Assembly (NCBI GenBank): GCA_945859605.1
Contig: OX243816.1
Location: 29,264,368 to 29,328,367 of the forward strand
From: Lumbricus rubellus
Lineage: Eukaryota; Annelida; Clitellata; Crassiclitellata; Lumbricidae
Direction of reading: 5' to 3'
Length of the DNA: 64,000 bases
The first letter of the stretch is position 1. Each line of letters starts with the position of its first letter. Position numbers and translations under genes: made by a program. The notes beneath the pieces are model-generated. The model ran no database searches. It was not told the DNA's origin and worked only from the letters and a program-made list of their open reading frames with translations. Shown here in pieces: positions 1-13,851 of this stretch.

Positions 1-1167
1 CAGTATTAAGAAACAATTTTACAAAGGCACACAAGATCAGGCCAAGCCACATGCATCCCATGCATGAACAAATGAACAAGCGAAGCAGTAAGCAGAACTA
101 CACAAAGCACGTGAACAATGAAAAGCCAGACTGGATGTTTAAGAATTGTAAATAACTGCACATCATTTTAGACTGATGTTGAACTGAAGAATTCACAATT
201 TTATTTGGTGGGTTTGTAGTAAATATCTTTGTACGTTGGTAACTGGACTAAACAGTGCATTCCAAGAACCTCCTAAAATAATTCTTTGATAGTCTTTTAA
301 AATCATGTTTAATACACATAATAAGTTAATTCATGACTGAATAAAGCTCCAAAGAGCAGTTCTAAAAGTCTCCCATCAACAGGTTTAAAAAAAACAAGTA
401 GAACCAAGTCAATAAGGAAATGGCGGAAACAGTCCAAACTGGTCGTTTTACAATTTTATGAGGGTGGGAAGGGGGGGGGTCAGACACTGGAAGGAACATG
501 TTGTCCTTTCATCTGTGCATCTGGAGTTGATAGGATAGGGCTTCACAGGAAACTGAGAGCTTGCTACTATATGTGGGTCATGTCAGCAGCATATAATTCA
601 ACTGCTGTTCTTGTGTTTCCACTTCTTCCAAGAACCCTGACTATGCCTTCGAGGAGAATTATTATTGAAACATGCTTTCAACAGAGCCTTACACTACTAG
701 TATAATCTGTCTATATATATAAAGTTCTGTACGTTGTATAATGCTATGTCACATGTATATAAGTTCTTATCAGGAGTCATAGTATTTGTCAGGCTACAAA
801 AGTCAAAGATGGCTTAGATATCACACATACTTACTGCATGTGGGACATTGTGGGTAACATATCACATGTATATGCCATGTAACAGACCAAGCCAAATATA
901 ATGGGTAAATACCAACGATAACGAAAAATATCAACGTAAAACAGTAAATCATCAACTACAAAGAAGGTCAAATTGTGCTGCATGGATCAGTGTGTAAGTA
1001 AGTACTATTACAAGGCAATAAAACGATAGAATTTAGGAAGTCAAGATCAGTTTATGACACGTGTAGAAGTTCTTTGAAATGAAAAAGCAGCCACTCTCGA
1101 TCCATTCATGCATACACTGTAATAGTAGTATACCATCTTCATAAGACGACAATGACGAACAGAGTGA
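1..1167. other. Noncoding flank, possible 3' UTR
   Basis: AT-rich sequence with no convincing coding potential on either strand. A run of G lies near 470-480. A complement of AATAAA near 200 could be a minus-strand poly-A signal. If the candidate terminal exon at 1168-1335 is real, this stretch would be its 3' UTR. Confidence 0.4.
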
Positions 1168-1335
1168 CTACTCACAGCCCTGCAACCCGCCTCCTCCTCC
1201 TCCTTCATCGTCTCCCGCGGTGGTCAGAGTATGGATGACGTGATAGAGGCGCGGGAACGGCTCGGGTCGACCCTCCACATCCTCAGGGCTTTCAAAACTC
1301 ATCACGACGATGACAACATGATACCGCCAGCCATT
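1168..1335 (-). CDS. Candidate terminal coding exon, unrecognised protein
   Basis: Read on the minus strand, a 55-codon open frame starts right after an AG preceded by a pyrimidine-rich stretch (complement of 1345-1395) and ends at TAG (1170-1168). The peptide begins NGWRYHVVIVVMSFESPEDV, continues with a Pro/Glu/Arg stretch and ends in an acidic patch followed by six glycines. The segment is clearly GC-richer than its surroundings. I do not recognise the family. The opposite strand is also open here: a plus-strand frame starts MDDVIEARERLGSTL at 1231 and ends at 1365. The strand is therefore not settled. The minus reading is preferred because of the splice acceptor. Upstream exons were not identified. 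Confidence 0.35.
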   Translation of the reverse strand, partial: NGWRYHVVIVVMSFESPEDVEGRPEPFPRLYHVIHTLTTAGDDEGGGGGGLQGCE

Positions 1336-1984
1336 CTAACAGTCAAGGTTCACTTAAATGATTAGTGAAGACGTGGAAAAAGGGGAAAACGAATATGGAA
1401 ACGCCAGAACTTCTTGAAAACTGCAAATGCTTTTGCACAGATTTTCGGTAGCTTTGTTTGGCATTGCAAGTTGTATTTTGCCCAACAGCCTGCTCAGCTT
1501 TTGACCTTAGAATGCCATGTTTTTGTTTATTGGAAGGTAACTCTGCCCATTTGCTCAAGTTGCTGTGCTATGCTTAGACTACAGAAATATCCTAAAGTAG
1601 TTTAAATTTATGAAATATGAAATACGATTGGACATCGTAGAGCACTACTTCATGGAAACTACTCTACTGTAGTCCTATGAATATGGATTAAAAAACTGCT
1701 TCAATTTTTAACACAATGCGACTTGCACAGAAAGAGAAATTTATAATTTATGTCAAGTTACAATTTAGAAAATTTATACCAGAGCCAATTAGTCATAAGC
1801 CAACTTCAAAAACCCTCAACGTTCATATCGAGAACAAGCAAACTGTTCTAGACCATAGAGCGAAGAGATTTGTGATTTTGGGAAAGAGTAAGTTCGCTGC
1901 ACAACTGTCCCACAAGTTAGACTTAAAGAGTTGAGCCTCATTCTGTTTGTGAACTTAAACTCTTCTGTCTAAGGCTCTAAGCAA

Positions 1985-2215
1985 TCAGAAGAGAGAAAGC
2001 AGACCAATTCCATGGTCTCCCCTTGAAGGATGGCACGATGAAAGGCAATGCAGCTGACCAAGTAGGCTAAAAAGTTTGTACCAGAAAAAGCACACAGCAA
2101 CATGCAAGCCTAGAAACTGCAATGCATTGAAGCTTGAACTGAGTGCAACATATGAGACACCTGCAAAAACAGAGTTAGAATAATCGAGGCAAGAGCAGGC
2201 CGTGGTTTGTGACAC
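1985..2215 (-). mobile_element. Decayed LINE reverse-transcriptase fragment
   Basis: The minus-strand translation contains CLDYSNSVFAGVSYVALS, which resembles the conserved LDYCNSLL-G block at the end of the reverse-transcriptase domain of L2/CR1-type LINEs. The rest of the frame is degraded. It may be chance, but the motif order fits the family. Confidence 0.35.
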
Positions 2216-2730
2216 ATTTGCTATCAGCAGATTTTATGCAATGAATTGCCCCAGATAGATCTGTAAAGGTCTGTAAAGTGGGGTCAAGATGTAAAGTCAC
2301 TAATCAAGACCACAGGTGTTTTCACAGAGTTTAATAGTGGTGCAAGGGCCAGTGCTGCCAATGCTAGAATGAGAAGGGAAAGGCGTGAGCCAAATAACCG
2401 GTTCAGATTTATATGAATTTTGGTCACACTACTGAACCAGAACCATGTACGCACTGGAGAGAAACACTCTTTAAACTTTACCGTGGTAAACTGATAGCGG
2501 AGCATGATATCACAATGTACAGCTTACAGCTATAACAGGACTAATTCTTGGTGCCCAGTTTTTCATGCATAGCCTAGTAGCCTCTCTTTTGGGTAGATTG
2601 CATTCCAAAGTCCATATTTTAGTATATTATTGCGATTCTTAAGCCATGGAAAGTCTAAAGAACTCTGGCACTGCCTTTAAGATTACTTTTTATATGTCTG
2701 CAATTCATCAAAACACTTGTATGTGAAAAT

Positions 2731-2803
2731 GTGCATTTCATCATCATTGTGGTCCATGGGCTCAGTGCCCATGGACCGCAATGATGATGATGATGAAATG
2801 CAC
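2731..2803. repeat. Hairpin with CAT/ATG microsatellite in the arms
   Basis: The left arm (2731-2761) and right arm (2767-2803) are complementary apart from two extra ATG units in the right arm and one mismatch, with a loop of about 5 bases. The arms include CCATGGGC/GCCCATGG. It could be a small foldback element or an inverted duplication. No product is implied. Confidence 0.7.
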
Positions 2804-3545
2804 AAGTACACCTTGTAGGTATGTAAAAAATGTGCATTTATAAAAATTATCTTGCAACACATTTAGGCACCTCACTCATACACGTAACATGTTTGTCAAA
2901 AATCTCCTGGAATAAGCAGAGTGACTGGCTAATCCAGTTCAACCAAGAAAGGCTAATACACCAGTTATGTGCAATGTAAATGATACTAAGCAGGCAAGCA
3001 AAGCATGTGAAAATTCTGAAATGCATTCAACGGTCCACCAAGTAATTCAGTTAATAAAGCTGAAGACAAAAGCGTGTGTGATGATTACACTTAGTTATCA
3101 GATTCCCTCTGGCAAAACTACATCAGCAGCTGTAAGTAATTTAAGATAAAAATCAAAAGCAGGAGAATTTATGTGAGTAAACAAATGGAGCCACAAATAA
3201 GCTGGCAATCCAAACTGGAACAACCAATGAGAATGAACATTTTACAACTACTCAAGAGTACCCCAAAAGTTCTGATACTGTTAAGTTTTGTCATAGGGTT
3301 GAAAAATTTACAACTGAAATGAAAACATGACTACGGTGATCCCATAGCCTCCAAGACTGACACCGTATAACAACCAATTACAACATTGGGGAAACAAAAG
3401 CAAATGGATAAATCTTCTGCGGCAGAACCTTCCGCCAGATAATGCCTTCCGAAACTGCTTATACGGCGGAAGGATCTGCGCATGCGCCAAATGTATACCG
3501 CGCGCATGCGAAGTACGCGAACTCTAATTTTAGTTTAGGCTACTT

Positions 3546-3737
3546 GGAGACGTGTAGAATCGACCCGAACAAGACAGCGGCGACTTCATAATTTCTGCTG
3601 GGAGTATTTTCTGTTGACGAAACTCACCCTAACCCGGACCCTAACCGACCTTCACGTCGCGGCGACGAGAGGGTAGATTAGGGTGATTGTACACACACAT
3701 TATAATATTTTGTTCGGGTCGGTTCTACACGTCTACC
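3546..3737. mobile_element. MITE with TTAGGG-like core, copy 1
   Basis: The left arm starts GGAGACGTGTAGAATCGACC and the right end is its complement with one base inserted (reads GGTAGACGTG). The flanks GGCTACTT and GTTTACTT agree at 6 of 8 positions, consistent with an aged 8-bp target duplication. The interior, on the minus strand, has GGTCGGTTAGGGTCCGGG, the core shared with the elements at 3766, 38709 and 39424. It is noncoding. Confidence 0.65.
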
Positions 3738-3765
3738 GTTTACTTGATCACACACGCACGTTAAG

Positions 3766-4012
3766 GGCATAGATGCGGTTTCAGGGACGCCCATTTATAT
3801 GCATTACCTGCATGTTTCGCGATATATATGGATACTACGCCATGCTAGATCATTTATCTATGCAGTGGAAGGGTTTGTTAGTGTATCTAATGACGACAAT
3901 AGCCCTAATCCTGACCCTAACCGACCCTTACGAGTCACGACGCCAAAATAACCCTGCTAATGTGTGGGTGACACGTGTACATAGCGGGCGTCCCTGAAAC
4001 TGCATCTTTGCC
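3766..4012. mobile_element. MITE with TTAGGG-like core, copy 2
   Basis: The terminal inverted repeats read GGCATAGATGCGGTTTCAGG on the left and GGCAAAGATGCAGTTTCAGG as the complement of the right end. The internal core on the minus strand is GGTCGGTTAGGGTCAGGA. No clear target duplication is seen. The ends are unlike those of copy 1 although the cores match. It is nested in the element at 3414-4483. Confidence 0.6.
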
Positions 4013-4061
4013 GATGTCAGAATACTCCCTAAAATGGCCGAAAACCTGTGGATTCTTAACT

Positions 4062-4345
4062 GCAAAATTTCCGCCTTCGTTATCAAAGCGGAATCTTCCG
4101 CCGCTCTAGTAATTTCTGGACGCGTTGTCTGGCGGAAAATCCCGCCTTCGTTATCAAGGCGGAACCTTCCGCCGATCTAGTAATTTCTGGATGCGTTGTC
4201 TGGCGGAAAATCCCGCCTTCGTTATCAAGACGGAACCTTCCGCCGATCTAGTTTCTGGATGCGTTGTCTGGCGGAAAATCCCGCCTTCGTTATCAAGGCG
4301 GAACCTTCCGCCGATCTAGTAATTTCTGGATGCGTTGTCTGGCGG
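4062..4345. repeat. 71-bp tandem repeat, about four copies
   Basis: The unit contains TCTAGTAATTTCTGGATGCG, then GTTGTCTGGCGGAAAATCCC, then CGCCTTCGTTATCAAGGCGG. The GGCGGAAA marker recurs at 4131, 4202, 4270 and 4341, giving spacings of 71, 68 and 71. The 68 reflects loss of TAA-like bases in one unit. Each unit can fold on its GGCGG/CCGCC arms. Confidence 0.85.
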
Positions 4346-4483
4346 AAACTTCCGCCGTAAAAGCAGAAATGAAGGCCACATCACGCTGGCGGAATCTTCC
4401 GCCATACAATAACGATGGCGGAAACTTCCGCCGTATAAGCAGTTTCGGAAGGCATTATCTGGCGGAAGGTTCCGCCGCAGAAG

Positions 4484-5059
4484 CTTCACGCAAAGCAAAT
4501 ACAGCAAGCAGACACCTCAAACAGCTTCCAGACTTGTAGACATTGGATTTACAGCAAACATCAGTAACATTGAAAGACTTCACAACGAATTCATAAGTTA
4601 AGTTTATACAGTCTCAGTTTGTCTGCAGCTTCGATGCTCCACAGATACATAAGCTTGTTATTTGACAGTCGTCAGAATTAACCTTTATTATCGCTCTGAA
4701 GTTTTACAAACAAGTGACAGGTCTTAAAATTTAAATTATATAGACCGCTTCAAATTTCTCAGGATATTAGGTATCGTTTAATATTATATAATTTGCGATT
4801 GTTAACGTTGCTACCTTGTAAATTTAATTTCAACGCACTAGTCCAAAAACCATCTGTAGATTTCTGTCATTTGACTCATTTTACCAGGCTCAGGCCGCTC
4901 AGCGTTGCCACTGAGGTTTCAAGAAAAAGCCTAGATTACCTAAAAATACCCAAAAAACACAGAATGTATAAAATCGATTTTTATATCCATGGCCTTACCA
5001 ATCTGGCTGCCATAAACAAAGAATAGACTGAAATCAATATATCGTTGATGTATATAAAG
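4484..5059. other. Noncoding
   Basis: AT-rich sequence. I see no gene or repeat I can name. Confidence 0.4.
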
Positions 5060-5370
5060 AACATACATACTTTTTACTCCTGTCTCCGTTTCTCTGGGCC
5101 GCCGTTCGTTGCGGTCAGCTGCCCGCGGTGACTATCTTGTCCCTTTTTGTCGTACCGCTACTATGCAGCGAAGAGCATATTCCGTGGTGGGTCCAGCTAT
5201 CTGGAATGGCCTCCCTACGGCTCTCCGTTCTCTTCCTCGTGACTCTGCTGGCTCTTTCTACCGTCTTCTCAAGATCTTTCTTTTTGACCAGGCCTGGGTT
5301 GGGAGCGCCTCTGAGTAGAGATCTTGAAGAGGCACTATATAAATTTATGTGATTGATTGATTGATACATA
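5060..5370 (+). mobile_element. 3' end of an L2-like LINE
   Basis: The translation shows the family signature near the end of the ORF: RSAARGDYLVPFCRTAT, then AYSVVGPAIWNGLPTAL and a final LLKIFLFD. This is followed by a noncoding 3' tail with GGAGCGCCTCTGAGTAGAGA, GAGGCACTATATAAATTT and a terminal (GATT)n run. It is 5'-truncated like most LINE copies. The same tail recurs at many sites in this window. Confidence 0.8.
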
Positions 5371-9199
<3,829 letters not shown>

Positions 9200-10270
9200 A
9201 TTACAATAGCGTTAGCGGTAATGTCGCATGCTAGAGGACAGAGGAGAGCTTCAAAGGTTCCAAGCTCCCATCTTGAAGAGACGTTCTAGCAGAGAACTGC
9301 TCAAAGTACTGCTCCATCATCATAAGCGTGAAAAACTTGGCATCAGGGACAGTATCACTCAGACTACTAAGCAGCTTCTTTGACAAAGTTCCAACTCAGG
9401 AGACTGAGCATATCTGGAAGCTGGAGACTGGCAAGGTTTAAAGAAGCTAGCATCGGCTGCAAACCCCTCAATAACAGTAGCCTAAATGGACGACGAGAGC
9501 AATTTACTGCTTGAGGATGTTGCTATTTCAAGACAAGTATCCTCTAGGCTACAGCAACGATTATAGTCAAAGAATCGGCTCATCTTATGACGAATATGTG
9601 TGGGAGCATCCGGAAATAATTAATTAAGCTTATTAGTTTATTTGGGACATGCCGCCATTAGTTTCAAACCCCACCAGCATTCAGCAACCACTGAACCTAG
9701 GAACGATCTAGTACTGCTGTTTTAACTCTCTTTATATCCACGGAAGGTCATTGCTGATGCCGATGTGACACCCTTTGGCCGAAATCTCTGGTATTTATCC
9801 AAGCTGTTGGCAAGCTTAGGTTTCTTTCACAATGACATGTCATTGGGAGAGAAGAAATTGATCTTATCAGTTCTAGTAGACAAAGAAGGTTCTGAGATCC
9901 ACAAACGTATACAACTCTTCTCCCAACCATTCGCAAAAAAGGCCAGATCGACATCATTTCGTGATAAATTCAACCCATGACCTGTTCTGCATCTTGAATT
10001 AAACTACTAGATGCACTTCTGGAACGCGATCCAGTTAAGCGGTCGTATAAAGCATGAAGACTGCATGGAGAGCTCGACAAGCTGGAGATCCATAAAGGTT
10101 ATCAGTGATCTAGCTTAGGTGTCACCCTTATTCAGCATTTCAATGCCTCAAGTACAAGGAATGAACAACAAAAACAGTTTATATCAGAAGTTGTAGAAGA
10201 ACATCGCAACTCGTTCTCAGCACAAACAAAAGAGAGTGTCTTCAAGGTCACATTGACATTGATTAAATAC
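9200..10270 (+). pseudogene. Broken copy of a multicopy mobile-element-type gene
   Basis: Three plus-strand fragments lie in order but in different frames with stops between them. At about 9280-9475 is SRELLKVLLHHHKREKLGIR, followed after a frameshift by FDKVPTQETEHIWKLETGK. At 9727-9980 is DADVTPFGRNLWYLSKLLAS with SLGEKKLILS further on. At about 10115-10250 is LGVTLIQHFNASSTRNEQQK and FISEVVEEHR. This order and these motifs (WYLSE..., GVALI-FN, EEQ-QFL-VVEEHR) are, from memory, those of a large family of uncharacterised proteins multiplied in cnidarian, echinoderm and lancelet genomes, probably transposon-borne. Its own function is unknown. The copy cannot be expressed as one protein. A minus-strand frame across 9225-9410 looks codable by chance and was rejected. 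Confidence 0.6.
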
Positions 10271-11271
10271 CTAAGCAGCAATAATAATAATTGCAATCTT
10301 GATCACCAAACAGTGTAATCATTGGTAATCAATCATGTATGCAATAATATAGTCACATTGTATTGAATTCTTATTTGAGGATGCATGGTTTATTATGCTT
10401 GCAATTCAAGTTTTCGCTTCTTTGGTACATGGTGAAACTTTGATGGTGTTGCGCAAGTCCTAAATATTAATATTTTCTCTCACAACTTTTTGTGTGATGT
10501 TTCTGGATGGAATGGCACCAAATGCAAACTTGGAGAACAGTAGATTCCAACTTTCATTTCTAACGACCACCCTAATGTCAGTGTCTAATGCACAAAATAG
10601 GCCTATCTCCGGTGTGCACAAAATCAAGCCGTAATCAGGCCAATGGTTAATAAATGTAGTCATAATTATAGTACAAAATATATGCATGACAGAAAATATG
10701 CAGATAAAGTCATGACTACCTATTACCTTTACCTTAATTAACAAACTAGAAAAGTCCAAGAAGTATTGCAGGAACACCATGACATGGAAAATAAGTTATG
10801 GTAAGATGCAAATTTCTAATGATGTTAAGTTTTGAGAGAAAAAATCAAGCCTTTCATTTGTAATTCTGACAACATTGCCAGCAGTTTTCTTGAATTTGAA
10901 TACCAGTTTCTGGCAATTATTATCAAATGGAATGTATAATTAAATGTAGTTAGAGCACTGCAGTGTATTTTAACGGCACCATATAATTATAATCAAGCAA
11001 TTGGACATTTACAGTACTGGTTTTATATCCGGAGTGAATTGGCACAGCTGGTGCAACAGAATTGCAAATCTTTTAGCCGTTACATGCAACATGTTCTGAA
11101 CAATCTCATCAGTTGTTTTTTTTAAAACTAGGCATCTTCAATTATTCTTATCACTGGCTTATATTATATCACAACAAAACAATTTTATGCACAATAAACT
11201 GGCATATCCGCACAAATTAAATAAAAGGCACTGTCAAATCTGAACTGCACCAATGAAAAAGAGTTACAGCC
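10271..11271. other. Probable 3' UTR and flank of the riboflavin transporter
   Basis: Lies directly downstream of the minus-strand stop at 11272. A complement of AATAAA at 10389-10394 is a possible poly-A signal. A 106-codon minus-strand frame at 10460-10780 has no recognisable domain and is treated as chance. Confidence 0.4.
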
Positions 11272-11487
11272 TCATGTACTCTGCAAAGAAGCACAAGGCT
11301 TTTGACCACTAAACAAGTGCAAGACTGACACCAGAATGAAAGCAATAAAGGCACCACAGAATGAGCCAAACTGCGTCACTCCCCCACACCAGAGCAGGCT
11401 CCTTCGACCTCCGTCTTTGCGTAGAATTGAAGCAACGGCCACGCGGACGTACGAGAATATGGACATCATAAGAATGAAGGTCAAAAT
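11272..11487 (-). CDS. slc52a: Riboflavin transporter, C-terminal exon
   Basis: This encodes the last 71 residues of the transporter: one membrane segment beginning ILTFILMMSIFSYVRVAV, a short basic loop, and a last segment starting GGVTQFGSFCGAFIAF, then a short tail. The block FSYVRV...SLLWCGG...FGS..GA matches the conserved end of SLC52 proteins (FSYVKV...LL..G...GS..GA). The acceptor is TTTCTTTTCAG at 11498-11488. The exon begins in phase 0, which joins exactly to the phase-0 donor at 12481/12480. The stop TGA is at 11274-11272. Confidence 0.92.
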   Translation of the reverse strand: MLTFILMMSIFSYVRVAVASILRKDGGRRSLLWCGGVTQFGSFCGAFIAFILVSVLHLFSGQKPCASLQST

Positions 11488-12480
11488 CTGAAAAGAAATA
11501 AGCGAAAAAGTATTATGTAACAATAATAGGCCTATACAGTGCTGTGTCCAAGATGAACTGATATCCTTTTTGTTTTGCCAATAAATCTGTCAAATCTAAA
11601 AATAATTCAATAAAATTTATTGAGTGAAAGAGGGATAAATTATGAAAAAATTGCATCAACCTTTTATCACATGTTTCAAAGTTATGCACATTCAAAGGAG
11701 GATAAACAAAATTAAAACTTTCCAAGTTCATGTAAAAGATAAAATTATTGTTTTAAAAACTGTATAATTATTGTACTCTTAAAATAATTTATATGATGTT
11801 GACACAACAACTTCATTCTATTTAAGCCGATGATAATAAAATAGAAAGGTTTTCAATAAAGATTGAAGATGTATGAAGCAATTTTCCAACATAAACTGAT
11901 CTTCTGTGACTTTGAATCCTCTGATTGCAACAACCTAATGCTACAAGATGAGCAGACAAAAACGAAGTGGTGGTGGTGGTGGTAGACCATGAGTAGCTCA
12001 TACCATGGAAAATGTTGATTGCTAAGACACTGACAGTGAGCCAAGAGGACCAACTTGGCACCCACAGAACAATTCGGCAGTATCCTGAGAAACTACCATT
12101 TCGTAAAACTGTGGATCTGCTTTCAAGATAACTCCAGGTTTAATCTCATACACTCTCTCCCCCTCAAATAGCTCTGATCTAAATTCGCTCCACAACAAGA
12201 TGTGTTGATCAAACCAGCACATGCAATATTGACCATCTCAAATAGGCTGCCATGGAGGAATGGAATTGTTTTGATCAAGAAATTCTCGATTGTGCCATCA
12301 ACGAATGGTAAGATTACCCTAAGAAATGCATTCAAGCTAGGTAACAGTGGGAATTTTGAACATCGGCTTTGAAAAACAACATTTAAATCACATTAATTAA
12401 AATGTTGGTGTCTTTATGCTTTTTGTCGAATTGTAAAGTTTAAGATTTCCTGTAAAGATTTGTTTATAGAGCAAACTTAC
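11488..12480 (-). other. Intron of the riboflavin transporter gene
   Basis: Bounded by donor CTG/GTAAGTTTG (GT at 12480-12479) and acceptor CAG (11490-11488). Several open frames of 60-80 codons lie inside. None resembles the transporter, and skipping the interval restores the SLC52 alignment without a gap. A short (CCA)n run is near 11970. Confidence 0.85.
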
Positions 12481-13851
12481 CAGCACTATCTGCCCCGTGA
12501 GAAGATCTTCGATGAGGCGGTTCGGACTGTATCCAGCCAAGATCAGGTCAAAAATGGCAATCCAACTTGCAACTGTCATCAACGTTATTATGACAAGCAG
12601 CGAGGCACTTGGAAGAAATAATGTGCTGAGTGATGCAAGTGGACTTGCGATTGATGACAAGCGAATTGACAGTGTGTATGTGATTCGACCATACGGAAGA
12701 CACGTATATGACTGAGTTGCAGGTAGGAGACCATTTGTTAAAGCATTCAGGATCCCCACTGTTGTCAGGAGCACAATGTGTCGGCTGTGTCTTTTTATGA
12801 AACAGTCTGTACTTGTTTTTTGCGCTTCTCCAAAATCAGGTTCAGGGCTTGAAGGCAAAAGCACATCGTTTCCATTCTTTTCTTCTGGAGTATTATCCAT
12901 TTTCTCTGGTATAAATTGAGATGATGTGTTTACGCTAGATGATGTCGACGAATTTATTGCTTTGAAATCTGTAGGTGATTCTGAAGCACAATGAGCTTTT
13001 TCAGACCTGACCATCTCTGCACGGCAGAACATGGTGAAGTTGAGGATGTAGAAGGCAACAGTAGAGACTACGAGCAGTAAGGTTAAGACCCCAAAGAAAA
13101 CGCTGACTGAAAAAAGTGGTGATTTATATGCCACCCTCACCACACCAGCCGTGTAGTTCGACAATGCCGTATCGTTAAAAACAGTATCATTGAGCAGAAT
13201 ACACTCTGGTTCTTGCCCCAGGCCTTGAGCCAGTCCAAGCAGCCCTGGTAACAAGCCACATAACCCTTGGCCTATGTAGTAAGCCGAAATATAGCCGGGC
13301 TTAAATCGGGCCATGTACGGCAAAAAAATAACCGATGAAGTACAGCTCAACAAGGCAGATACGCCAACCAAGCAAAACAGCGGCACACTGTGGTCTGATT
13401 CTGCAATTCTAATCGTGACCATCCAGACGAAAGACTTAACCATCATAGCCAAAGTGGCCATCACTAGAATGACGAATATTGTAACAACTTCAGGATCTGC
13501 AAAACGAGACAATGATGAGAATTGCAGCACGGGGTCCTGCTTCTTCTGCTTCTTGCTTGACTTCATCTTTTGTACAAGGGCATAGATTGCAGGACCTAGA
13601 TTGGAACACTGGATGATTATTGTCAGGTGAGATGGAAGACTCCAAGCTTCTGGAAGTGCATCCACCAACAGCGGCATTTCCACCCAAGTTCCAACAATCG
13701 CCGTCCATGTTGACATCGCAAACAGCATCACCGTCACATAGACGGGAAATTTCACCTGAGCTCGTGCAATACAATTCCCACAGCATGTCGACCTGCTTGT
13801 CTCCATCACGTTGTCCTCTTCGTGGACGCTGGTGTCATATTTACCTGTGTG
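12481..13851 (-). CDS. slc52a: Riboflavin transporter (SLC52/RFVT family), main exon
   Basis: A multi-pass plasma-membrane carrier that brings riboflavin (vitamin B2), the precursor of FMN and FAD, into cells. The exon carries the N-terminal signature region (STWTAIVGTWVEMPLLVDAL, then LP..L..IIQ.SNLGP), nine or so hydrophobic segments, a long hydrophilic Ser/Glu-rich central loop at about residues 270-340, and the block RITYTLSIRLSSIASPLASL followed by TLF. These fit the SLC52 pattern of 11 membrane segments with a large loop after segment 6. The nearest in-frame ATG is at 13806, but the frame stays open upstream to an acceptor at 13853-13852 and joins in phase to a two-codon exon at 15008-15003. 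This gives a 530-residue protein, against 513 from the internal ATG and 445-469 for human members. The extra length is mostly in the loop. Confidence 0.93.

Larger units (their letters stand above)
1336..3413. other. Noncoding, repeat debris
   Basis: No convincing gene. It holds a possible minus-strand LINE fragment (1985-2215) and a near-perfect hairpin (2731-2803), listed separately. The rest is AT-rich unique-looking sequence. Confidence 0.5.
3414..4483. mobile_element. Composite non-autonomous inverted-repeat element
   Basis: The sequence 3414-3472 is the reverse complement of 4425-4483 with one mismatch over 59 bp (outer end CTTCTGCGGCRGAACCTTCC). Between these terminal inverted repeats are two smaller inverted-repeat elements (3546-3737, 3766-4012) and a 71-bp tandem array (4062-4345) built from GGCGGAA/TTCCGCC palindromes like those in the ends. 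There is no coding capacity. I found no target-site duplication, so the superfamily is unknown. Confidence 0.75.

Noticed and set aside
3626..3660. Interstitial telomere sequence
   Set aside because: CCCTAACC strings are degenerate, short, and always sit in the middle of inverted-repeat elements, so they are treated as an element core and not a telomere relic.
9225..9410. Minus-strand open frame reading KKLLSSLSDTVPDAKFFTLM, initially taken as a terminal exon
   Set aside because: The plus strand of the same stretch matches, with adjacent fragments in order, a recurrent invertebrate mobile-element gene family, which explains the local coding-like composition.
11822..12335. Overlapping 66-79-codon minus-strand frames between transporter exons
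   Set aside because: The SLC52 alignment is continuous across the intron and the splice phases agree without them. A vague likeness to a LINE reverse transcriptase was too weak to call.
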